Part shown: positions 5,631 through 12,681 of the stretch, in pieces
Numbering within the stretch: the first letter of the stretch is position 1
Layout of the letters: each line of letters begins with the position of its first letter
From: Flavobacterium psychrophilum
GTDB taxonomy: Bacteria; Bacteroidota; Bacteroidia; Flavobacteriales; Flavobacteriaceae
DNA length: 15,692 bases
Assembly (NCBI GenBank): GCA_945905915.1
Contig: CAMDQL010000040.1
Coordinates: forward strand, 1 to 15,692
Direction: 5' to 3'
Program-made: the position numbers and the translations under genes
Notes under the pieces: model-generated
What the model saw: only the letters and a program-made list of their open reading frames with translations
What the model was told of the DNA's origin: nothing
Databases searched by the model: none

Positions 5631-6626
5631 ATGAATAAAATTACAGCAGCAATTACCGCTATTGGTTCGTATGTTCCAGACTTTGTTTTATCAAATCAAG
5701 TATTGGAAACATTGGTAGATACCAATGACGAATGGATTACCACTCGTACAGGAATTAAAGAAAGAAGATTATTAAAAGAAGAAGGCAAAGGAACTTCATA
5801 CCTTGCCATTAAAGCAGCTCAAAACTTATTAGAGAAAGCCAATTTAGATCCTAAAGAAATTGATTTAGTGATTATGGCAACTGCAACTCCAGATATGCCC
5901 GTAGCTTCTACAGGAGTATATGTGGCTACAGAAATTGGCGCTACAAACGCTTTTGCATTTGATTTACAAGCAGCTTGTTCAAGTTTCCTTTACGGAATGT
6001 CAACGGCATCAGCCTATATTGCCTCAGGAAAATATAAAAAAATACTTTTAATTGGAGCCGATAAAATGTCTTCAATCATTGATTATACCGACAGAGCTAC
6101 CTGTATCATCTTTGGTGATGGTGCCGGAGCAGTTTTATTTGAACCCAATACAGAAGGCTTAGGATTACAAGACGAAATCCTTAAAAGTGACGGAATTGGG
6201 AGAGAATTCTTAAAAATTGAAGCCGGAGGATCTATTTTACCACCTACTGAAGAAACCGTAAAAAATAGACAACATTTCGTTTTTCAAGACGGAAAAACTG
6301 TTTTTAAATATGCCGTTTCGGGCATGGCAGATGTAAGTGAAAAAATAATGGAACGCAACAACCTTACGCACGACGATGTAAATTGGTTAGTGGCGCATCA
6401 AGCAAACAGAAGAATCATCGATGCAACTTCAAATAGAATGGGACTTGATGAATCTAAAGTGTTAATTAACATTCAAAAATATGGGAATACAACTTCGGCT
6501 ACCTTACCTTTGTTGTTGTCCGATTTTGAAAATCAATTAAAAAAAGGAGACAATATTATTTTTGCTGCTTTTGGTGGCGGTTTTACATGGGGTGCAATTT
6601 ACTTAAAATGGGCTTATACTAAATAA
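5631..6626 (+). CDS. fabH: Beta-ketoacyl-ACP synthase III
   Basis: Condenses a CoA-linked starter (acetyl-CoA or a branched acyl-CoA) with malonyl-ACP to begin fatty-acid elongation in the cytosol. The 331-residue product has a thiolase fold with the full Cys-His-Asn triad: Cys116 in QAACSSFLYG, His256 in VAHQANRRI (the ACP-docking motif) and Asn286 in YGNTTSATLP. The N-terminal TNDEWITTRTGIKERR (31-46) and C-terminal FAAFGGGFTWGA are also classic. The starter chain cannot be read from sequence, but members of this phylum make many iso-branched lipids, so a branched-chain preference is plausible. accB follows after 27 nt. The grouping with accB-accC puts malonyl-CoA supply and the first condensation in one transcript. 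Confidence 0.97.
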   Translation: MNKITAAITAIGSYVPDFVLSNQVLETLVDTNDEWITTRTGIKERRLLKEEGKGTSYLAIKAAQNLLEKANLDPKEIDLVIMATATPDMPVASTGVYVATEIGATNAFAFDLQAACSSFLYGMSTASAYIASGKYKKILLIGADKMSSIIDYTDRATCIIFGDGAGAVLFEPNTEGLGLQDEILKSDGIGREFLKIEAGGSILPPTEETVKNRQHFVFQDGKTVFKYAVSGMADVSEKIMERNNLTHDDVNWLVAHQANRRIIDATSNRMGLDESKVLINIQKYGNTTSATLPLLLSDFENQLKKGDNIIFAAFGGGFTWGAIYLKWAYTK

Positions 6627-6653
6627 AATATAAACTAAACTAAATCAAATAAT

Positions 6654-7136
6654 ATGGATATTAGAGAAATTCAAAACCTAATCAAATTTGTAGCTAAATC
6701 AGGTGCTACGGAAGTAAAATTAGAAATGGACGATTTTAAAATCACCATAAAAACAACGACAGAAGGAACAGAAAGCACAACTACTTATGTGCAACAAATG
6801 CCAATGGCAGCTGCTCCACAAATGATTGCTCCACAAGCGGCTGCTCCAGCAGTTTCTGATGCAATTGTTGCACCTGCGTCTGATGATCATTCAAAATACA
6901 TTACTGTTAAATCACCAATTATTGGAACTTTCTATAGAAAACCAGCTCCAGACAAACCATTGTTTGTAGAAGTGGGTTCAACTATTGGAAAAGGTGATGT
7001 ATTGTGTGTCATTGAAGCAATGAAATTATTCAACGAAATCGAATCAGAAGTTTCAGGTAAAATCGTGAAAATTTTAGTGGATGATTCTTCACCAGTTGAA
7101 TTCGATCAACCATTATTCTTAGTAGATCCATCATAG
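6654..7136 (+). CDS. accB: Biotin carboxyl carrier protein of acetyl-CoA carboxylase
   Basis: Carries the biotin that is carboxylated by AccC and then gives CO2 to acetyl-CoA on AccA/AccD. The 160-residue product has the standard three parts: an N-terminal domain (MDIREIQNLIKFVAKSGATE), a flexible Ala/Pro/Gln-rich linker (about 49-78), and the C-terminal biotinyl domain (82-160) with the biotinylation motif EAMKLFNEIE, target lysine Lys124. The usual motif is EAMKLMNEIE, so Met is replaced by Phe just after the lysine and leucine. The 'thumb' segment seen in E. coli AccB is represented by KSPIIGTFYRKPAPDKPLFV. Cotranscribed with fabH and accC; a large palindrome fills the 100-nt gap to accC. 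Confidence 0.97.
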   Translation: MDIREIQNLIKFVAKSGATEVKLEMDDFKITIKTTTEGTESTTTYVQQMPMAAAPQMIAPQAAAPAVSDAIVAPASDDHSKYITVKSPIIGTFYRKPAPDKPLFVEVGSTIGKGDVLCVIEAMKLFNEIESEVSGKIVKILVDDSSPVEFDQPLFLVDPS

Positions 7137-7143
7137 TTATTTT

Positions 7144-7210
7144 AAATTCCAATATTTTAAATTCCAAATTCTAAAAAAAATTTATTTTTAGGTATTGGAA
7201 TTTGGAATTT
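7144..7210. repeat. Complex palindrome between accB and accC with two alternative pairings
   Basis: A perfect 13-bp inverted repeat, AAATTCCAAATTC (7159-7171) with GAATTTGGAATTT (7198-7210). Inside it, CTAAAAA (7171-7177) pairs with TTTTTAG (7185-7191). A second left copy, AAATTCCAATA (7144-7154), is the exact reverse complement of TATTGGAATTT (7193-7203), which overlaps the right arm, so the two long stems exclude each other. It lies wholly between stop and start codons and resembles a dispersed intergenic repeat or an RNA switch. Confidence 0.65.
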
Positions 7211-7236
7211 GTTTATTGAATTTTAAAAAAAAAGAT

Positions 7237-8583
7237 ATGTTTAAAAAAATATTAATTGCCAATAGAGGGGAAATTGCACTACGTGTTATTAGAACTTGTA
7301 GAGAAATGGGAATCAAAACAGTTGCCGTTTATTCTACAGCAGATGCAGATAGTTTACACGTAAAATTTGCAGACGAAGCTGTTTGTATTGGTCCGCCTCC
7401 AAGTAATCTATCGTACTTAAAAATGTCAAACATTATAGCGGCTGCAGAAATTACTAATGCAGATGCTATTCACCCAGGATACGGATTTTTATCTGAAAAT
7501 GCTAAGTTTTCTAAAATTTGTCAAGAACATGGCATCAAATTCATTGGGGCATCCCCTGAAATGATTGATCGTATGGGAGATAAAGCTTCTGCGAAATCAA
7601 CTATGCTAGAAGCAGGCGTTCCTTGTGTTCCTGGTTCTGTTGGAATTTTAGAATCGTATGAAGAAGCCGAAAAATTAGCCGGTGAATTCGGTTACCCAGT
7701 TATGTTAAAAGCAACTGCAGGTGGAGGTGGAAAAGGAATGCGTGCCGTTTGGAAAAAAGAAGATTTATTAAAAGCATGGGAAGGCGCTCGTCAAGAGTCA
7801 GCTGCCGCTTTTGGTAATGATGGCATGTATTTAGAAAAATTAATCGAAGAGCCGCGTCACATCGAAATTCAAGTAGTTGGAGATTCTTACGGTAAAGCGT
7901 GTCACCTTTCTGAAAGAGATTGTTCGGTACAACGTCGTCATCAAAAATTAACCGAAGAAACGCCTTCTCCTTTTATGACCGATGAATTGCGTGAAGCAAT
8001 GGGAACAGCTGCAGTTAAAGCAGCAGAATACATTAAGTATGAAGGTGCCGGAACAGTAGAATTTTTAGTGGATAAGCACCGAAATTTTTACTTCATGGAA
8101 ATGAATACGCGTATTCAAGTAGAGCACCCAATCACAGAACAAGTGGTTGATTATGACTTAATTCGTGAACAAATAATGGTAGCTGCTGGAATTCCAATTT
8201 CAGGAAAAAACTACTATCCACAATTACACGCTATAGAATGTCGCATTAACGCCGAAGATCCTTATAACGACTTCCGCCCTTCGCCTGGTAAAATTACCGT
8301 TTTACACGCGCCAGGTGGACATGGAGTACGTCTAGATACCCACGTTTATGCAGGATATACCATTCCGCCAAATTATGATTCCATGATTGCAAAGTTGATT
8401 ACAACAGCGCAATCGAGAGAAGAAGCAATCAATAAAATGAAACGTGCTTTAGATGAGTTCGTTATCGAAGGTATCAAAACCACAATTCCGTTTCACAGAC
8501 AATTAATGGACGAACCAGATTATGTGGCTGGAAATTACACCACAAAATTCATGGAATCTTTTGTAATGAAAGAACAAGAATAA
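7237..8583 (+). CDS. accC: Biotin carboxylase subunit of acetyl-CoA carboxylase
   Basis: ATP-dependent carboxylation of biotin on AccB using bicarbonate, the first half of malonyl-CoA formation. The 448-residue product has the full length of the family (E. coli 449): N-terminal domain [20 protein letters not shown], the ATP-grasp domain with the glycine loop [11 protein letters not shown] (158-168; Lys158 contacts ATP), [11 protein letters not shown] (227-237), and [17 protein letters not shown] (286-302) with metal ligand Glu288 and catalytic Arg292 and Glu296, the same numbers as in E. coli. I start at ATG 7237; an in-frame start 42 nt upstream would encode part of the palindrome and lacks homology. 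A strong terminator ends the unit, so fabH-accB-accC is complete. accA and accD are elsewhere. Confidence 0.98.
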   Translation: MFKKILIANRGEIALRVIRTCREMGIKTVAVYSTADADSLHVKFADEAVCIGPPPSNLSYLKMSNIIAAAEITNADAIHPGYGFLSENAKFSKICQEHGIKFIGASPEMIDRMGDKASAKSTMLEAGVPCVPGSVGILESYEEAEKLAGEFGYPVMLKATAGGGGKGMRAVWKKEDLLKAWEGARQESAAAFGNDGMYLEKLIEEPRHIEIQVVGDSYGKACHLSERDCSVQRRHQKLTEETPSPFMTDELREAMGTAAVKAAEYIKYEGAGTVEFLVDKHRNFYFMEMNTRIQVEHPITEQVVDYDLIREQIMVAAGIPISGKNYYPQLHAIECRINAEDPYNDFRPSPGKITVLHAPGGHGVRLDTHVYAGYTIPPNYDSMIAKLITTAQSREEAINKMKRALDEFVIEGIKTTIPFHRQLMDEPDYVAGNYTTKFMESFVMKEQE

Positions 8584-8587
8584 AACT

Positions 8588-8618
8588 AAAAAAGCGATTT
8601 CACTGAAATCGCTTTTTT
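8588..8618 (+). terminator. Terminator after accC
   Basis: A perfect 14-bp stem (8588-8601 with 8605-8618), loop ACT, A run before and T run after. Because of the symmetry it could also work from the other strand. Confidence 0.93.
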
Positions 8619-8703
8619 AATCCAAATTAACTATAAAACGATGCTAAATGATATACGTTTTTAATTTTTTTTGCCTATTTTCACAATCTTAAATATTTAT
8701 CAA

Positions 8704-9936
8704 GTGAAGAATAACAAATTATTCATATTAATCATTATTTCGTTGATTATTGGCATTGCTTTAGGGGGTGTCGTGCATTATCAGTTTCCCGAAGCTATTG
8801 ATACATTCTCAAAAAATATAAAACTACTTGGAACCATTTTCATACGATTGGTTCAAATGATTATAGCACCCTTGGTTTTTTCCACATTAGTGGTCGGAAT
8901 CGCAAAAATGGGCGACATGAAAATGGTGGGTAGAGTTGGCGGAAAAGCGATGGCTTGGTTTATTTCTGCATCGTTGATTTCTTTAGTATTGGGAATGGGT
9001 TTAGTTAATTTTTTCGAACCCGGAAAAGGTACTTCAATTAAATTAGAAGATACTTCGAGCGCTTCAGAATTATTAGAAAATTCAAAAGGATTTTCATTGG
9101 AAGAGTTTGTAAAACATGTAATTCCAAAAAGTTTATTTGAAGCTTTAGCTACTAACGAAATTTTACAAATTGTAATTTTTTCTATCTTATTTGGAGTGGC
9201 ATTAGCGGCCTTTAGTAAAAAAGAAGCTAAACCCATTATTAAATTATTAGACTCTGTTTCGCATGTGATATTAAAAATGGTTACGTTCATTATGTGGACC
9301 GCTCCTTTAGGGGTTTTAGGCGCTGTGGCAAGTGCTATTGCAAAACATGGATTTGAAGTTTTTACGTTGTATGCCAAATATTTAGGTGCGTTTTTAGTAG
9401 GAATAATTATACTTTGGTTAATACTGTTAACTGTTGGATATATAATATTAGGCAAACGACTTTTTGTACTGCTTCAAAGAATTAAAAGTCCGCTGTTGAT
9501 TGCCTTTTCAACTACGAGTAGTGAAGCGGTTTTTCCTAAAATGGTAGAAGAATTAGAACGTTTTGGATGCCAACCTAAGATTGTTTCGTTCACTTTGCCA
9601 CTGGGTTATTCTTTTAACCTTGACGGAAGCATGATGTACATGACCTTTGCCAGTATTTTTATTGCGCAAGTGTATGGAATTGACATGTCTTTAGGGGAAC
9701 AATTGACTATGTTATTAGTATTAATGTTAACTAGTAAAGGTGTTGCGGGTGTTCCAAGAGCGTCTTTAATTGTGGTGGTTGCTACTTGTGCTATGTTTGG
9801 CATTCCGCCAGAAGGCATTGCCTTAATTTTACCAATTGACCATTTTTGTGATATGGCCCGAAGCATGACCAATGTTTTAGGAAACGCCTTAGCAACAGCA
9901 TCTATAGATAAATGGGAAACTAAACCAGAAGTATAA
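8704..9936 (+). CDS. Dicarboxylate/amino acid:cation symporter (DAACS family)
   Basis: Inner-membrane secondary transporter of the glutamate/aspartate/C4-dicarboxylate family (GltP, DctA, GltPh), using Na+ or H+. The 410-residue product is strongly hydrophobic with the elevator-transporter landmarks: helical hairpin 1 tip STTSSEAVFP (269-278), NLDGSM (305-310) in TM7, MLTSKGVAGVP (341-351) in hairpin 2, and TM8 with Asp383, Arg386 and Asn390. Arg386 matches GltPh Arg397, which binds the substrate side-chain carboxylate, and Asp383 matches Asp394, so an acidic amino acid is possible; DctA-like features are also present. The position of sodium ligand Asp405 holds Asn394. I use GTG at 8704, because MKNNKLFILIIISLIIG is a normal start; a TTG 33 nt upstream is possible. 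Overlaps the DedA gene by 1 nt. Confidence 0.92.
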   Translation: MKNNKLFILIIISLIIGIALGGVVHYQFPEAIDTFSKNIKLLGTIFIRLVQMIIAPLVFSTLVVGIAKMGDMKMVGRVGGKAMAWFISASLISLVLGMGLVNFFEPGKGTSIKLEDTSSASELLENSKGFSLEEFVKHVIPKSLFEALATNEILQIVIFSILFGVALAAFSKKEAKPIIKLLDSVSHVILKMVTFIMWTAPLGVLGAVASAIAKHGFEVFTLYAKYLGAFLVGIIILWLILLTVGYIILGKRLFVLLQRIKSPLLIAFSTTSSEAVFPKMVEELERFGCQPKIVSFTLPLGYSFNLDGSMMYMTFASIFIAQVYGIDMSLGEQLTMLLVLMLTSKGVAGVPRASLIVVVATCAMFGIPPEGIALILPIDHFCDMARSMTNVLGNALATASIDKWETKPEV

Positions 9937-10625
9937 TGAACGATTTCCAATGGTCCCAATTATTTAATCCTGAATTCTATATTACGATGGAAGTCGGCGG
10001 TATTCCTATTGGAATTTATGTCGTTTTGTTCATTGTTTTTGCCGAAACCGGTTTGTTTGCTGGTTTCTTTTTACCCGGAGATAGTTTACTCTTTTTATCT
10101 GGAATATATTGTGAAGCGTTGGCACAACCTTTAACTTTTTTGCCTAAAGGGTATTCGCCTGTTTTTGTGATTGCGACATTAATTGCCCTTTCTGGAATAA
10201 TAGGTAATATTTTTGGCTATTGGTTTGGGTCTGTATACGGAAAAAATTTATATCAAAAAAAAGATGGTTTTTTCTTTAAGAAAAAGTATCTAGACCAATC
10301 CGAAAGCTTTTTTCAAAAACATGGTGGAATTGCAATTATTTTTGCACGATTTTTACCCATTGTAAGAACTTTTGTACCCATTATTGCTGGTATTGTGCAC
10401 ATGAAAAAAAGCAAATTCATGTTGTATAATATTTTAAGTTCTATTTTATGGTCGTTTATTTTGGTTTATGCAGGGCATTATTTATACGGCTTATTTTTAG
10501 AAAAATTTGATATTGATTTAAAACATCATATCGAAAAAATCATTCTAATATTAGTGGCTGTAACATCATTTCCTTTAATTATGAAAGCAATTAAGGCGAG
10601 AAGAAAGAAAGATATTGAGAATTAG
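9936..10625 (+). CDS. DedA family (SNARE-associated domain) membrane protein
   Basis: DedA proteins are inner-membrane proteins needed for envelope integrity and proton-motive force; some members flip undecaprenyl phosphate or phospholipids. The 229-residue product holds the key charged residues of E. coli YqjA/YghB (Glu39, Asp51, Arg130, Arg136): here Glu37 (VFAETGL), Asp49 (FLPGDSLL), Arg138 and Arg144 (ARFLPIVRTFVPIIAG). Hydrophobic segments lie at about 23-45, 75-100 and 132-155 (re-entrant plus helix), 162-186 and 199-215, with a basic C-terminus. The start codon shares its A with the stop codon of the symporter gene (TAATG), implying translational coupling. Which lipid it handles cannot be told. 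No terminator is obvious after it. Confidence 0.93.
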   Translation: MNDFQWSQLFNPEFYITMEVGGIPIGIYVVLFIVFAETGLFAGFFLPGDSLLFLSGIYCEALAQPLTFLPKGYSPVFVIATLIALSGIIGNIFGYWFGSVYGKNLYQKKDGFFFKKKYLDQSESFFQKHGGIAIIFARFLPIVRTFVPIIAGIVHMKKSKFMLYNILSSILWSFILVYAGHYLYGLFLEKFDIDLKHHIEKIILILVAVTSFPLIMKAIKARRKKDIEN

Positions 10626-10698
10626 TAATTAGATAGCATATTATCCGCTAAGCAAAGTGATACGGTTGGAAGCGCATTTTACTTTAGTTTTTGCATTT

Positions 10699-10881
10699 TC
10701 ACCTGTTTTTTCCGAAAGGATTGGTTTTGTATATAATAAATCCAAAAAATAGAAATAATATAATTTTACCAACAAAAAAACCATTCCCATAATCATTTAA
10801 ATTTTCTGAGTGATACATTAGAATGTTTAAAAGGATGTATCCTAGATATAGTAATACTATTATGGAAGCGTAAAATATAAT
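10699..10881 (-). CDS. Possible two-helix membrane mini-protein without a standard start codon
   Basis: Not recognised. The minus-strand frame is open from a stop at 10897-10899 to a TGA at 10699-10701. It reads as a sensible small membrane protein: a basic start (KRKK), a helix IIFYASIIVLLYLGYILLNI, a polar loop (MYHSENLNDYGNGFF), a second helix ILFLFFGFIIY and a basic end (KTNPFGKNR). There is no ATG, GTG or TTG before the first helix. The ATT at 10879-10881 follows AAGGA by 6 nt and is used here as a provisional start; the first ATG (10816-10818) would leave 39 residues and one helix. It may be a gene with a rare start, a decayed gene or chance. It is downstream of the lipoprotein gene on the same strand, past a hairpin. 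Confidence 0.35.
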   Translation of the reverse strand: MIFYASIIVLLYLGYILLNILMYHSENLNDYGNGFFVGKIILFLFFGFIIYKTNPFGKNR

Positions 10882-10905
10882 TTTTTTCCTTTTTAGTTAA
10901 ATTAA

Positions 10906-10931
10906 AGGCGACAATGATTCCAAAGTCGCCT
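10906..10931 (-). terminator. Hairpin downstream of the Bor-like lipoprotein gene
   Basis: Perfect 7-bp GC-rich stem AGGCGAC/GTCGCCT (10906-10912 with 10925-10931) over a 12-nt loop, 8 nt after the lipoprotein stop codon. The T tract on the minus strand is weak (TTTAATTTAAC), so it may end transcription only partly. Confidence 0.55.
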
Positions 10932-10938
10932 ATATTTT

Positions 10939-11208
10939 TTATTTTGTAACTGTTGTTGTTGGAGTATAAATGCTGAACGTTAATGCAGCAATTAATCCAT
11001 TAACAAAAGTTTGTCTTGTATGAACAGTATAATCTGTTGCACCCTCAGCCATAGTTTTTGAATCAGAAACTCCAACTGGCGCTAATCCACCAATTACATA
11101 ATGATTCCATTTTGTAACTTTAGTGCTCCCTTGAGTTCCTTTTCCAACAACACTTGTATAAGAAAAACAAGATGTTAGCATAATTGACATTGCAAAAGCA
11201 ATTGTCAT
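10939..11208 (-). CDS. Bor/Iss-like lipoprotein
   Basis: Predicted outer-membrane or periplasm-facing lipoprotein resembling lambda Bor and E. coli Iss, serum-resistance lipoproteins; that role should not be assumed here. The 89-residue product has a short hydrophobic start and a lipobox LTSC (Cys14), so the mature protein is about 76 residues. The Bor likeness is in the C-terminal half: RQTFVNGLIAALTFSIYTP against the Bor block QTFVNGLLGFITLGIYTP, as I recall it, and the preceding NHYVIGGLAPVG against Bor's HHFFVSGIG. The two Cys of Bor's C-terminal region are absent. The signal peptide from this ATG has no Lys or Arg, while the codons just upstream in frame would read KRKRTFKV, yet carry no standard start. 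A minus promoter candidate lies about 155 nt upstream. Confidence 0.75.
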   Translation of the reverse strand: MTIAFAMSIMLTSCFSYTSVVGKGTQGSTKVTKWNHYVIGGLAPVGVSDSKTMAEGATDYTVHTRQTFVNGLIAALTFSIYTPTTTVTK

Positions 11209-11363
11209 AACTTTAAATGTCCTTTTCCTTTTTTAAATTTATAATTATTTACCCAATATTGAGTCGATTTTAGGCATTGTTTGCGGTTTCGATGCTATCC
11301 GTTTAATCAAATAAACCTTTCACTAACATTATACTCTCTTATAATATTGGAAATTTTTGGTGA

Positions 11364-11393
11364 CAAAAATACAAAAATATTACAAATTTACAA
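11364..11393 (-). promoter_or_regulatory. Promoter candidate for the Bor-like lipoprotein gene
   Basis: On the minus strand: TTG (11391-11393), a 19-nt spacer, TATTTTTG (11364-11371), exact for both elements. The same TATTTTTG is repeated at 11372-11379. An inverted repeat ATTTTTG-GTGA-CAAAAAT (11353-11370) covers the -7 and the start site. The leader would be about 150 nt. Confidence 0.5.
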
Positions 11394-11394
11394 A

Positions 11395-11427
11395 TTATAA
11401 GTATTTTTTTTAATTTATAAGTATTTT
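11395..11427. repeat. Tandem direct repeat TTATAAGTATTTT in the divergent intergenic region
   Basis: Two exact 13-nt copies at 11395-11407 and 11415-11427, 20 nt apart start to start, close to two turns of the helix. They lie just upstream of the minus-strand -33. The rest of 11209-11565 is AT-rich and holds only the promoters listed; I see no gene in it. Confidence 0.5.
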
Positions 11428-11515
11428 AAAGTGATTGTTTTTTTATTCCCTTGAGCGTTTAAATTTTTTTCAGAAACAAATCAACCCGAAAGTTTTTTAC
11501 AAAAAAAGAAACACC

Positions 11516-11544
11516 TTGCAATAAAAAACATTTTAGTACATTTA
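11516..11544 (+). promoter_or_regulatory. Promoter of the FAD oxidoreductase-mtgA unit
   Basis: TTG (11516-11518), an 18-nt spacer, TACATTTA (11537-11544), one base off TAnnTTTG. The predicted start near 11550 leaves a leader of about 16 nt. Confidence 0.55.
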
Positions 11545-11565
11545 CTTTTTTAAGTATTATAAGCT

Positions 11566-12678
11566 ATGCAACTCAGTTATTGGGAGATAAAAAATTGGTT
11601 TACCAACGTTGATTTTACTATCGTAGGTAGCGGCATTGTAGGTTTGCATGCGGCTCTAGCATTGCGTGAAAAATTTCCAACTTCTAAAATTATAATCTTA
11701 GAAAAAGGTGTTTTGCCTCAAGGCGCGAGTACAAAAAACGCTGGTTTTGCTTGTTTTGGCAGCATTTCTGAAATCATTCACGATTTAAAATCCCATTCTG
11801 AAGAAGAAGTCATTCAATTGATTCAAAAAAGATATTCAGGATTGCAATTATTACGCAAAAACTTAGGCGATGCTGCTCTAGATTTAAAACCCTTCGGTGG
11901 TTATGAGCTGTTTTTAAAAGAAGACGAACCGTTTTATAATGAATGTTTGCAGAAAATCCCTTTTATTAACGAATTTTTGAAACCTCTTTTTAAAGCGGAA
12001 GTATTTCTAAAGCAAATGGATCGTTTTCAATTTGGCGGTATATTTGAATACTTAATTTTCAATCCGTTTGAAGCCCAAATTGATACTGGGAATATGATGC
12101 AATCGCTACTCAAAAAAGCACATCAAAACGATATTTTAATTTTGAACAATCAGACCGTATCCAATCATCAAGAATTGAATGATGGTGTTGAGGTTGAAAC
12201 GAATGGAATTACATTCAAGACAAACAAGTTGATTTTTACCACAAACGGTTTTGCTGCACAATTAACCAATAACCAAGTGCAACCCGCAAGAGCACAAGTA
12301 TTGATTACAAAACCTATTCCAAATCTAGACATCAAAGGAACTTTTCATTTAGATGAAGGATATTATTATTTTAGAAACATCAACGATAGAATTTTATTGG
12401 GTGGCGGAAGAAATTTAGATTTTGAAGGCGAAACTACTACTTCACACGATACGACAGAATTGATTCAAAATCGTTTGGAGGAATTATTAAAAAATGTAAT
12501 TTTACCACTAAATCATTTTGAAATTGACCACCGATGGAGTGGCACCATGGGCATAGGAGCGCACAAAAAACCGATTGTTGAACAATTGTCAAATCATGTT
12601 TATTGTGGGGTGAGAATGGGCGGTATGGGTGTTGCAATAGGAAGTATAATAGGTCAAGAAGTAGCAGATTTAATTTAA
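11566..12678 (+). CDS. FAD-dependent oxidoreductase (DAO family)
   Basis: Flavoenzyme of the D-amino-acid oxidase/glycine oxidase superfamily (Pfam DAO type); it probably oxidises an amine or amino acid, but the substrate is not readable. The 370-residue product has the dinucleotide-binding fold VDFTIVGSGIVGLHAALAL (15-33) with GSGIVG at 21-26, Glu46 (IILEKG) for the FAD ribose, and PQGASTKNAGFACFGS (51-66), the family segment that lines the flavin and resembles GASGRNAG of related enzymes. GYYYFRNINDRILLGGGR and the end CGVRMGGMGVAIGS match the C-terminal FAD-closing part. There is no signal peptide or transmembrane helix. mtgA follows after only 3 nt, so the two share a transcript; I know of no functional link. 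Confidence 0.88.
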   Translation: MQLSYWEIKNWFTNVDFTIVGSGIVGLHAALALREKFPTSKIIILEKGVLPQGASTKNAGFACFGSISEIIHDLKSHSEEEVIQLIQKRYSGLQLLRKNLGDAALDLKPFGGYELFLKEDEPFYNECLQKIPFINEFLKPLFKAEVFLKQMDRFQFGGIFEYLIFNPFEAQIDTGNMMQSLLKKAHQNDILILNNQTVSNHQELNDGVEVETNGITFKTNKLIFTTNGFAAQLTNNQVQPARAQVLITKPIPNLDIKGTFHLDEGYYYFRNINDRILLGGGRNLDFEGETTTSHDTTELIQNRLEELLKNVILPLNHFEIDHRWSGTMGIGAHKKPIVEQLSNHVYCGVRMGGMGVAIGSIIGQEVADLI

Positions 12679-12681
12679 AAT

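Noticed and set aside
8853..9455. Long minus-strand frame of 200 codons, with another at 9606-9959
   Set aside because: Both lie antisense within the symporter gene, which has intact family motifs. The frames are shadows.
10626..10698. Gene or terminator directly after the DedA gene
   Set aside because: No convincing frame or stem with a T run is visible here; the DedA transcript end is not identifiable.
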